Assembly (NCBI GenBank): GCA_030512335.1
Contig: JAULSU010000004.1
Coordinates: 496,001 to 560,000, forward strand
Length of the DNA: 64,000 nucleotides
Source of the DNA: Immersiella caudata
Taxonomy: Eukaryota > Ascomycota > Sordariomycetes > Sordariales > Lasiosphaeriaceae
Direction: 5' to 3'
Below the pieces are notes generated by a model. That model had not been told where the DNA came from. It worked only from the letters and a program-made list of their open reading frames with translations, and ran no database searches. Below, one piece after another: positions 10,988 to 21,815 of this stretch (position 1 is the first letter of the stretch; each line of letters starts with the position of its first letter). The translations under genes and the position numbers were made by a program.

Positions 10988-12845
10988 ATGTATTTCAATT
11001 ACAGCACAGAAGTGGACGACCCCGATCGCAAGAGCTTGGAACCTTTGCTGCCGTCGAGCAGTACCAGCAGCGAGACGGCCAGCGAAGTCTACGACGAGAA
11101 TGGAAACCGGCTGGGGCTGAACTATGGCGCCATTGACGGTGATGGGCTGAGATATGAGATCCCCGAGTCCCAGAAGATCGGCGTTGCTGGAGCAGTGTTC
11201 TTGATTTTGAACAAGATGATCGGGACCGGAAGTGAGTTGAAATGAGCATGAGATGATACCAAGCCAAATTCTGACAGAATCTCAGTATTTTCAACTCCGT
11301 CGAGCATCTTTGCTTCAACCGGGTCGGTAGGGTTAAGCCTGTTGATGTGGGCAGTCGGTCTGTATCCCTCCCACCTCTTACAGAAGTCCCCCTTCCGCTG
11401 ACACGTTGCAGCGGGAATCCTCACGCTTTCGGGGCTCAGTGTGTACCTGGAATTTGGACTGGCGATTCCACTGTCCGGCGGTGAGAAGAACTACCTCGAA
11501 AGAGTGTTCAGACGGCCTCGATATCTTGCCACCAGCGTCTTTGCAGTGCAGATGATACTCCTGGGCTTCTCAGCAGGCAACTCTCTCGCCTTTGGCCGAT
11601 ATGTGCTGCTGGCAGCAGGCCACCCATTGCCCGACGGCTGGGTCGCCCGGAGCATTGCCGTCCTCTGCATCACTTTCGTGGTTGTGTTGCATGCAGCGGC
11701 TCCACGATGGGGCCTGAGGCTCACCAACGCCCTTGGTGTGTTCAAAGTACTGGTGTTGTTGGTAATTATCTTATCGGGCTTCGCCGCTCTTGCAGGGTAC
11801 CGTCTGGTTCCGGATCCCCACAATTTCGACAACATCTGGGCCATCGAGAAGGGGGATGGTTATGGGGGCGGTGGCGCCTATGCCTTCGCCACGGCTCTTC
11901 TACAGGTGGTTTACAGCTACAAGGGCTGGGAAAACGCCAACTACGTTCTTGGAGAGCTTAAGAATCCCAGACGAACGCTCTCTATTGCAGCGCCGATCGC
12001 GGTGGTTGGTGTTACCGTGTGTTACGTTCTTGTCAACGTTGCATACTTTGCCGCCATTCCCAAAGCAGATCTGGCTAAGTCGGAAGTTATTGTTGCAGGA
12101 CTCTTCTTCCGCAATGTCTTTGGCGAGAGTGCGGCGGCAAGGAGCCTGCCGGCCTTCGTTGCACTGAGCAACATTGGAAACGTCTTGGCTGTGAGCTTCG
12201 CACATTCAAGAGTCAACCAGGAGTTGGCCAAGGAGGGGATCTTGCCGTACAGTTCGTTTTGGGCGTCGATGAAGCCGTTCAAGACGCCTGCGTCTTCGGT
12301 AAGTTGGTGGAATACACTTGGCGCCGATCCTATCTGACAGAATTGCAGTTATTTCTCCACTGGATTGTTACAGTCATTGTTCTCCTGGCGCCCCCCCCAG
12401 GTCCTGCTTACAACTTCATCGTCAACCTGTAAGCTTGAGAACGCTATCTCCCTCATCAAAATGCTAACTCATGAACAGATATACCTACCCGGGAGCCTGG
12501 ATCAACGCGTTTGTGGCTGGTGGTTTGATCTATTTGCACTACAACAAATCGGAGAACTGGTCGTCGCCGTGGCAAACACATGTGTCGGTGGCCTTCGTCT
12601 ATCTTCTCCTGAACGCATTCCTCGCCATTACGCCTTTCATCCCACCCAACAGCGACTGGAACGCTGATGGGTACCCCTACTACGCATTCCCGATTGTGGG
12701 CACTGGAGTTCTGTTCCTTGGAGTTCTGTACTGGGCACTATGGACGAAGGTGTGGCCGAGGCTTGGAGGGTACATCGTTGTGTCGGAGAGGCACATTGCT
12801 GAGGATGGGACTGAGGTTGTGCGGTACCGGAACGTGCCGACATGA
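10988..12845 (+). CDS. High-affinity methionine permease-like transporter (LAT/APC family)
   Basis: Model: join of 10988-11231, 11286-11357, 11412-12298, 12349-12428 and 12479-12845, 549 residues. Introns are 50-54 bp and have good GT-AG ends. A Ser-rich cytosolic N-terminus precedes about 12 hydrophobic segments. The family pattern NKMIGTGIFSTPSSI lies in TM1, then GLSVYLEFGLAIPLSGGEKNYLE, which is characteristic of Mup1-type permeases. YSYKGWENANYVLGELKNPRRTL and AHSRVNQELAKEGILPY are APC signature regions. It is expected in the plasma membrane as an importer of methionine or a related amino acid; substrate is inferred from family likeness only. Confidence 0.88.
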
Positions 12846-13261
12846 CATGGAGTTTAGACTCTGGTTGGATGGCTTGGGTTCTAGTTTTGGCTGGCGGTCA
12901 TTGATTTGACATCATGCCATTGGGGAGTTACAGGACGCATTGGCTAGCAGGAAAGGCGTTACGGGCGTGATAGAGGCTTGGGATCGGGGTTGGAATTGGG
13001 TTCTAGTAACCGGGATGGTGCTGACAGCATACACTATAGACATTGTTGCTTTAGAATTTATTTCAGCAAGGTCATCAGGCCCTTCATTACGGATACACCC
13101 CCACTACTACAGATTTGAACTCAGCCTAGCCAGCTAACTGAAGCACGCCCTCATGAGTCCAAGCCGGGCGGGAGCTTCCTGCCAGTCCTGCCCAGCTCTG
13201 TCATCCGTGATTCGACGCTTCTCTCACTGTCATAGGTTGGAAGAAACAGGAGGCGTGAGCC
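12846..13261. other. 3' spacer downstream of permease
   Basis: Non-coding by inspection. It separates the permease (+) from the decayed amidase (-). Confidence 0.45.
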
Positions 13262-14706
13262 CTCCACCCTCATTCTGTACCGTCCCAAAAATTTGCTCTC
13301 CAGTGAGAACCTCGGTGTCCATCTGGGCCATCTCCAAGGCCTGGTAAGTGACGTGGAGAATAGTTTTGGTCGTGGCCTTTCAAGCGAGTCAGCGAAATCA
13401 GATAGTAGCTAGCATTTCAGGCATACCTTTTGCCCCAACCAGTGTTGTCACAACAGGCAGTACTAGAAAGTATAATGGGGTTGAAGCGATGGAAGTTTTT
13501 GCAACATGCTGGCCGTCTTGCTCGGTGAGGTCGCGGTAGTAGGGTGTGGCGCGACCCAGGGGCATCATGATGATGGTTTTGGATTGCCCGGCTTGATCAA
13601 CTTGGAGGATCTCTTGCTCAAACCACTTGACATATCGTTGGTACTTGTGAAATGCGGCGTCGCATGTTTCCTGGCTGATTGTTTTTCCGTAATCCCTGTT
13701 GGCAGAAAGGGGTATATGTGAGTTAGCAGCGACCACGCAGTTTGTCAATCCGAGAACAAGCAATTACACACCACCTTTTGGTATGGGCCGGGCTGACGTA
13801 GGGTATCTTGCTAAACGTGGCCTGGTACTCGGATCTAAAGTCGTCGAAAGCGTGGTATATTTCCCATTCGTTCGCCGGGCCAGCTCTCTGTCGGGAGGAA
13901 AAATTTCAATGCTAATTAGTCGAGGATCCAGGGGTTTTGGAGTGGAGGCAAATGGGCACGGAGAGCTGCTCACGTCCTTAAAGTACTCAACCAAGGGCTC
14001 TTTACGGATATCTTCAGGCGCAGAGCCGGATCATTCCTCGGCGAAGGAGACTGGTGTGCGCTTGATGCGCAGGAAATCTCCGAGTGCAGAAACAAATTTC
14101 TCGGTCATGCCCCTACAAAGCCTCGCTCTCGATTGGATACCAGTCTGTTGGGTAGACAATTCGGGTTGTCAAATCATCTTCTGATGAGTCCAGAAGACCA
14201 AGGCTCTTCACAAAGGTGGAAATGTCCCGAGAACGAAACATGACACAAAGTTGCATCCATGGCACCAACAAATGTCCGAGTTAGGTATAAGTTCACCAAC
14301 AATATGCGCTCCCTAATCGACTTGTCCACTTACGAGGTGTTCGGGGAAGAGACGCCACGCTTGGTGGAGTTTGTGGCCGGCCACAGCGTAGGGTCCGGCG
14401 GGCAGAAAGCTGTCACCCGCAACCACACAGAGCCAAAGATTGTGCTCGTCGAGGTAGGCCGCAACGTCGTTCGACAGAGGGGTGTCATCCACGCAGCTGA
14501 GACGCTTGGAATTAATTTGCTGGTTGGAGACTCGGGCCCCCTTGCATGGCAACGAGGTAGCCCGCCCTTGACGAAACCATCTTGAAAGACGTCGTCTTCG
14601 TTGAGGAAAGTGCTAATGGAGTTCTGGATGATTTCCTGAGTGAAGGCGTGAGATTTACGGGAGGATGCTGCCAGCGACCAAGTCTCAACGACTTCATACC
14701 CGGCAA
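13262..14706 (-). pseudogene. Decayed Arp1-type amidase gene
   Basis: Fragments in several frames on the minus strand follow the order of a fungal amidase with an N-terminal Arp1 domain. They are FTQEIIQNSISTFLNEDDVF (about 14650-14590), AYLDEHNLWLCVVAGDSFLPAGPYAV (about 14450-14370), STFVKSLGLLD then RIVYPTDWYPIE (about 14220-14125), FVSALGDFLRIKRTP (about 14100-14055), AFDDFRSEYQATFSKIPYVSP (about 13850-13790), and a C-terminal block ending near 13300. Between these are frame changes, a TAG near 14115 and a TGA near 14030 where the family has Trp. Only about 80 bp separate the N-terminal domain from the C-terminal half, so the amidase core with the Ser-cisSer-Lys triad is missing. It cannot encode an active amidase. 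Boundaries are approximate. Confidence 0.7.
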
Positions 14707-15986
14707 ATCTCTGCGGCTCGTGGGTTTTCTCTCGGCAGGCGGGCCAGGCAGTGGAAAGGCTTCAAGATTTAATCCAGAAACGAGAGGCTTGCTACTTACC
14801 TAGGTACGCAAAGGGCAATACGAAGCCTGGCTCGGACCTGATGAAAGTTGGGTCAACTCCCCGCTTCTGGGCACAACAATTTGGGCACGACAATTTTTAT
14901 TCGCATGGTATTTCTCGCTTTTCTTTTCTCTCTTTCAAAAAGATACGGGCGTTAAAGATAGCTATAAGCATCTACGAGTCGAGGCCGGACAAAATATATC
15001 GCGATGGAGAGACAAGTAGAGAGCACAAGACACTGGGAGAGGTGCTATCAAGGGTCGGCGATACCACCAAAGCAGCAGACATGGCGCATACCTAGGGCAG
15101 AGACACTGAAAGTGGAAAGACTTTGTAAGCTGTAAAGAGGAGGAAAGAGGGCATGGGTAGGACCCCGGCCAGGTGTGTAGGTATTTCCAGTAACGCCTGA
15201 AGTCTCGCTGAGACAGGTCCAGACATGCGATAAGCTGACGTGTTCTAGCCTTTGTTTTGCGCTCGGCCTCCCGACCCTCCGGTTTCTTGGCGGCTGTCTC
15301 GCATCTTTCTTATCAGCGGCCGGCGTCGATCAGTAGGGTTACTTTTTTTCCCGCGAGGGGGCACTCCGATGATGCACTTTAGGATTGAGATTTGAGAATC
15401 GCCTGCTCGTTCCGTGGTTGTGTTCGGAAACGGAACATGGCGCATCTGTGCTGACGTTCATGCCGATTCAAGATGCAGATGCAGGTTTTCGGGTATATAA
15501 GTGCCAGATGGGGGAGACTTGCCCCTGACCTTAAGGGGTGTACTTTTGCAAGGAGGTTAGATATCTACTCTTGGCCAAGTTTCTGTCACATGGGTGTGAG
15601 GGGTGCATCGCTTCAAGTTCCGCTCAGCGTCGTTCGGCGCGTGGCCCGTGACCCTCGATCGTCTCGATCGTCTCGAGGTGCCAGAGCCCCAATTTTCTGG
15701 AAGGTTTTATCGCGGACCCAGTTAGAATTAGGGTAAGAGAGTTCGCCGCGGGGTTTGACGACGTTGCACTGGTAATTCAGTTAGTACATTGGATGGATCG
15801 GTTGGTTTGGGTGGCTCACGGGCTTGGTGGTGGTGATGAGGCGCAGGGAGGAGTCGCGGGAAATCACGTCGCGCTGCAAAAGCTTTGCAAGAGGTGATTT
15901 GTAATTTGGGAATCTCGCTGAAGCTGATTGGGACAATCCACTGATTCGCTGCATCATCTGATGAAGTTTGGTCGGGGGCAAAAAGA
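14707..15986. other. Intergenic region (1.3 kb)
   Basis: No family match in either strand. The repeat atcgtctcgatcgtctcg lies near 15656-15673. The tRNA gene begins at the right edge. Confidence 0.45.
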
Positions 15987-16058
15987 TGCGTCAAGAGGGA
16001 ATCGAACCCCCCCCTCAACCTTGGAAGGGTTGAATCCTAACCACTAGACCATTGACGC
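15987..16058 (-). tRNA. tRNA-Gly (anticodon UCC)
   Basis: Read on the minus strand, 72 nt including the discriminator base. Acceptor arms GCGTCAA and TTGACGC pair. The D-arm is TGGTCTAGTGGTTA. The anticodon stem CAACC/GGTTG closes the loop CTTCCAA, giving anticodon UCC, which reads GGA. The T-arm has GGTTCGATTCC (B box) with a G-rich stem containing one G-U pair. There is no intron. The CCA end is not encoded, as expected for a eukaryotic nuclear tRNA. Confidence 0.93.
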
Positions 16059-16309
16059 TTTTCCTTGTTGGATCATCTCCGAAAACTGCTTCATGACTCA
16101 ACTACGCCTGCCAGCAAACAAAGCCGATGCGTCACCCCCTTTTCCACGTCAACAGACAGTTTGCGTGCAGGCAATTAACCTTGCGCCATGAATCATTTTT
16201 GGTATTGAATTTTCCCCTACCAGTGTCCCAAATCTATATATTTCCCGCCGCATGTCCTGCCGCATGTCCTGTTATCCCATGTAGCATTCTATTTTCATCC
16301 ATCCCATCC

Positions 16310-17733
16310 TCATGATTTTCGCCCTTGCTCCAGACCCGTCCCTTTTGCCTCCGGTCCCGAGGTAATAAAGTTAAGCTCCATGTCCTCCCACTCAGCCCTC
16401 GGCGGCGGCTGCCGCAGACTCTCAGGCACCGCCCACGTCTCTGGCTCATCTCCGGCTCCCGGCCGGTTGCTCGATGTCAATGTCACGTCTCTGAGTCCCT
16501 TGACGGAGCTCTCATCAATGCTAGCTAGCCTGGCGCGCTGCCTTGGACCATTCGATGCGCCCGATTGCATGTACTTGGCTGTGTTTCCGGACTCCGTACC
16601 GGATGATGATGACTTCATCTTCCATGTTAGTCGTCTCTGCTTGCTGCTGAAAAGGGGCTTCATCGCCGAGACGCTGGCGCAGGAGATGGCGATGGTGACT
16701 TCGATGATGGACCACAGGTTGACGGCGACACCATCTCGAAACGGGTCTTCCGCCATGGTGTAGATGTAGATTGTGTGGAGGCGGACGATGGACGCTACTG
16801 CGGCGAAGGCACCGACGCCGAAGATGCAGAAGAGGGCGATCTTCTCTCTTGTTGGGCGTTGAATCGATCGGAGTGTTTTGTAGGGGAGCACCAAGATCCA
16901 GAGGTCGGTGACGATGTTGAAGGTGGAGGTGGCTGAAACTGCTGTCAGCGTGTCTGCGATGAATAGATACCTCTTGAGCTGCTCTTACAGTAGAAGAACG
17001 CGGTTGTGTTGATGCAGCTCCCCGCTACTGTGTTGGTGAGGTCCCACATCTTCTCTAATGGCCTGCATTGCAATAATGTGACTATCACGCAGATGACAAA
17101 GAATGCGGAATGCACCGCGATGGTTGCGTAGCATAAGACGCGAAACGTTTTTGACACCGCTGTTCATACCAGTCAGTCTGAATCCATACTAGCAGCTCCC
17201 TTGGAGCACGAACCAAACCGTAGATAAGTCAGACATATAGACGTCTTGATGCAAAAGATGTTGGCATAATACATCACTTGAACCGCCAATGTGACCTTCC
17301 GACTGTCAGCAAAAACGCTATGCGAATACCCCTGGTAAGTGGCTCGTAAACCAACCTTGATAAAACTCGTCATATTTTCCGGAGCAAGCATCGTTATTGG
17401 AAAGCCAAGATGGTTCTGCTTTAGGATGAAGAGGTTTACGAGGTACCCAATCGTGAGCGCCTGCACGCGTTAGCCTCTCCGCAACACTGGAGCGTGACGA
17501 TCCGAGCGTACCATTGCACCCAGAATAAAGTAGTCGTCCGGTCCAGGGGTTCGAATCAAGATGAACCTGCTGATGCATCTCAAAATGACAAAAATCGCTG
17601 TCCTTGGTCAGAATCGCGGCTTTGCGGTTTGGGGTGGACGGCTTGGCATACCAGCCATGGTGGTCATCACCACCGACGTGATGAGCAGACCATCTTGGCG
17701 ACGTTTATCCTCTGGGCTTGGTAGCAACTCCAT
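16310..17733 (-). CDS. SAT4/Pth11-like fungal rhodopsin-domain membrane protein
   Basis: Model: join of 17733-17652, 17597-17512, 17460-17356, 17295-17214, 17159-16989 and 16932-16310, 382 residues with phases consistent. Introns are 51-60 bp. Seven hydrophobic segments are spread over the exons, with family motifs: ILRCISRFIL and GPDDYFI after TM1, YYANIFCIKTSICLTYLR in the middle, LLQCRPLEKMWD (the conserved C-x-P with Trp), and FNIVTDLWILVLP near TM6. The C-terminal tail of about 130 residues is Ser/Arg-rich and cytosolic. Such proteins form a large mould family related to the Pth11 receptor; the CFEM domain of Pth11 is absent here. The ligand is unknown. Confidence 0.8.
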
Positions 17734-20700
17734 ATTGGGCTACCTGCAGGTTTGCCAACCCATTTGAATGCATGGGCGATGAGAAATAGGAAACCAAGAG
17801 AACGCCCCCCGGCTCGGTGTGGAAGCGGGCGCGTTTGCTTCTAAAAGCCCTACCACCGTTGGGATCGGAGAAGCAAATGCCACCGAGGGCTCCCGCTGTC
17901 AGCGGCATTTGCATGGATCGAGTCCCCTGCGAAAGCTCAATCCAAGAACCAGGGGTTCGCGAATGCAGTCCAGAGGCCCAGCCGCATGCCCTATGGTATA
18001 ACCAACCTGCACTATACCTGAAGAGCTCTGGGGGCACAATAGTGTGGTCGAAGCCGCTACCTAGCGCGATGTAATCACCTAGGATGGCAGATTTGCAGGG
18101 GAGAGCTGCGCTAGCTGGACGCTACGAGCCTTGATGTTGGTGGAACCGCGCAACAATCCCGACTGTGAACCCCAAAGACCGTCAGCTGGGCTGTTAGCTT
18201 CGCTTGCATCATCCATGGTCCCGCCGCACTCGGATTCTCAGCCCAAACGCCTCGAGACTACTCTGGTCGTCGCTACGGATACTAGACTGTATGACAGGGT
18301 TCCCGGGTTCCGTGCGACTCGTAGAGTGCATCTGCAGCCATCGAGACAAACATTGTTTGCTCCCAGCATATATATGCAATCGGCAGCTGAAATATTGTGC
18401 GAAAGATGATGGGGTACAGATCAACCCCTCCACGACGGTTCGGTGGAGATCTTTTTGGCTCCCGCAATGGGATCCATCACAGCGAACGGCATTGTGTGGC
18501 GCCATTTCGCTTCGGCTTCTGCACTGACGCCGCGGCCATTGGATGACAGGATGGCAGGATGGGAACGGCGCCGAGAAGTAGAGCCGCGAACTGCGAATGC
18601 GCGGTTCGCATGAAACAATTGCCAAAAACTTGCACATGTCTCTCCACAGCGACTAGTATTTGCTACGCAAACACCCAAACCAGCGCCCAGGGGCCGCTGG
18701 CTCATCGCCGTGGCCTCCAGGCGTAAGTAATCCTGGCTGGCGCTTTAGCGGTGCGGCGCTGGACCAGTTCGTCTGCCGAGGTCACGCTGGGATGGCTGGT
18801 CCATTGCCGTGCCGCCGTCACACCGAGGTGGGTGGCGCGGCCTTGAGTAACTATGCTGCTGTGCGAGCGCGCAACGGGCGAGGAATTCGGATCGGCACCA
18901 GCGACCGCCGTTCCTGTCGATGCTGAGCTTTGAGTGAGATCGTGGCGATGATGTAGTTTCGGGTTGGGGGAGGGCCGATTGCCTGCAGGACTTGTCGGTT
19001 GGCGCAGCGAACATTCGTCATGGGCGAGCAGCCGAGCTGTTGGTATTGACGCAGGAAGAGCTGCCGAGAGAGGAGACGGCCAATTCGAAGTGTGATGAAA
19101 TGCGTAGAAACCGGCTCAATGGTTGGCCCTCCCAGCTTAACGGGCTCGTCGTTTACCTTAACCGGGTGGTTCCGGAAATCCCACCAGTCTTGGCTCGTTC
19201 CTCGATATTGAAGGCAATGTCCCACGGCATCGGCCATTTGCTCTTCGAAGCACGCAATGCGGGCGCATCATATCGGAGCTCGAGCCATCGGCGATTCTCC
19301 GAAGGCTGGGCGTAACTGACGGTTACCCGTAGATGCGGGGCCGAGCCCGAGCCCGAGCCCGAGTTTGGCGTCGCCGCGCATCCGCGTTCATCGTCGGCGC
19401 TGGTCGAACTGCCCGTGATCGACACGGCGGAGTGGAGAGAGCACGTGGGGGATGTGGCCGGGCCGGGAGGGTCGGACGGCAGATGGAAGGGAGGGCGACT
19501 AAGGTAAGGTATCTCGGCGAATTGGCTTTCCGGCGCGCCTCGTGTGTCGCCTGTAAATAAGGTAGCTCCCGAACCAGCAGGCGAGTTGAGGGGTTGTCCT
19601 CTGGCGAGGTATGCCGATAGGACAGAAAACCTCCTATCGCGTGCGGGGCGCAATAAATTTATCTTTGCAACTGTCCACAAGCTGAGCTCCTCGTGAGCGT
19701 TGCATCACGTTGTTTGCGCCTCAGGACGTCGACCTTCCCCATTGCTAGCCATCGCCAGCTAAATTTACCATGGCGGGGGACGGCCACCTGCTGGAGGGAC
19801 GGAAAAGGCGCCATGAGCATAATTCTAAAGTTAGATGCGAGCGGAAGAGGGCAAAAAGGCACGAGATGTGTTGAGATATGGCGAAATCGGAAGCCAAGGC
19901 CTCATCGAGATGGAGGTTCGATGCGCAGCTCCTGCGTGTGGGCGACATTCGGCAACAGTCCGATGGTGGCTGGGAGACACCGCCAAAAGGACGCCGTTTG
20001 GCAAGCACTTTAGCGAGAGGTTGCTAGGCCGGGGTAGGAAGGCAAGAGCTTCGGGAGCTGTGATTGGCGGTTTGCCAAGCAAACAACCTCCCGTCTTGGG
20101 CAGGAGCAACAAGCAAATTGGCTTCCCTCCATCAAAGTCTGCCGTCTTTCTGCTTGTCGCATATGTTGGTGGGGAACATCGTGGCGACCACCTCATTAAT
20201 TGTCTGCGCTCTGGGCCATGATCACCTCCAATCCTCGCCATCCTTTTGGCCCCCTTGAGCGCATCGTGACCCTACAGGCGGACGAGATGGCTGTCTACTT
20301 TGGGGGCCAAGGAAGGCGCGGATGCATCTCGACCACAACATCGGTCGCCAACATCAACTCCAACGCGCTCAATCTCACGACGGCGCTTGGCAGTTCGCCT
20401 TCGATGCGCCGTGCGATCCGCCTTGGAAGGTCTTGGACGGTTGCAGCTCCAAGGTCGCACACTATGTCGCTCAATTGGGTTTCCCGACACATCGCGCCGC
20501 CGCCCACGCGCATTCCAGGCGAGGAGAGCTAACTTTGGATGCTGTGCATCGTTGTCCAGCAGTACCACGACAGGAACTACTGCACGATGGGAGCACCCGA
20601 CTCGACCACCTGCCACCGTCCACTGAGAGCGCTGGCACCTGCTGGTGTGGTGCTGCTCCTGCACGGCGAGAGCAACGTCGCCGTTGTGCTGGGGCGGGTG

Positions 20701-21815
20701 CCAAGATGCGGGCCCAGGGCTGAGAGGTGAGGGAGAACAAGGATGTCCGGCACTTCGGGGTGAGGGCGGATCGGCGACGGGGAACGACAGCGCCTCCATG
20801 TGGTCTTCCAGGCCGCCCCGCAGGTCGAGATCGGGGAAACCTAGTGTCCACGCCGCCCACGCCGCCCGCGCCGTTGCAAGGGGCCAAATTGACGACATCT
20901 CGAACCATGCGCTTGCTGAGGTCTGCTCCTGTTTTCGGGTTCCAGCGCGTCGGTCGCTGGTGGAATGGCACCCCACGACAGACGGCTGGCCGAGTGCGGG
21001 AAAAGACCACAGAGAGTGTTTCATCCCAAATTCCATCCATTTTGCCAATGGCGATCTATCGCCGCCTGGGGCCTGGGCAGCCAGCCGTCCCTCATCGCGG
21101 GTCGCAGCTAGACCGTTGCGTGCAGCATCCAACGCCACATGCAGGCGAGGGCGCCTCATCGCCATCCACCTTCTCCAATTGCGAGCGACGGATAGTGTCT
21201 GGGTCATAAGAGCGTCTTCAAGGGTGTGTTCATCATCAGCCTCTCCCCGTTGGGCGGTTGCCCCCCAGTCAATGCCTTGGGCTCTGGATCGCTGCGTGCG
21301 GATGTTTCAGCGCGGCAATGCAAATGCGCGCTGGCGGCCGTGGAGCATTGAGACCTTCTAGCTGCTGGTTTCGGAACAGAGATAAGGAGGGAAACCGTCT
21401 CTGTAATACCCTCAATTTAGGGTCGATCCAGTTACCGGCCACATCGCCGCACCCCCGCCCTGCGCTCCTATATTGGCTCCCATTCAGCCGTGCAACCGGG
21501 TATTTGGCAGCCATGTCACTCGAGAACATAACGGACCTTCCCTTATCTGCCACATTCCAAACGTGGGGTGGTGGCGCCGGCCGACGCTCGCACGCAACCG
21601 ACCCAGCGATCGAGCAATCCAGAGGCCTGTCCCGGGGCATTGATATTGCTTGCCCAACCCACATGAGACAGCTCCACCAACCGCCCATTCTTCTCGACCA
21701 GTCTTGAGGACACACAAGTCAGACGCTGTGCCCGGCCACCGCGTCTTGAACTCCGGCTCGTCGACCGAGTGGACAACACCACCGCTCTGTTGTTTGCTTC
21801 TCCTTCTCCGCAGAT
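17734..21815. other. 4.1-kb region without recognised gene
   Basis: Long but overlapping ORFs occur on both strands, for example 20272-21207 (-) and 20645-21361 (+). They are Arg/Ser/Pro/Cys-rich, lack recognisable domains and look like random GC-rich open frames. No splice-linked family match was found. The right part should contain the promoter of the OPT gene. A hexamer repeat lies at 19341-19363. Confidence 0.45.
19341..19363. repeat. CCGAGC hexamer simple repeat
   Basis: Nearly four perfect CCGAGC units in the gene-poor region. Confidence 0.85.

Noticed and set aside
20272..21207. 311-codon minus-strand open frame
   Set aside because: Arg/Ser-rich with no domain, begins without clear ATG support and overlaps equally long frames on both strands; typical of GC-rich chance ORFs.
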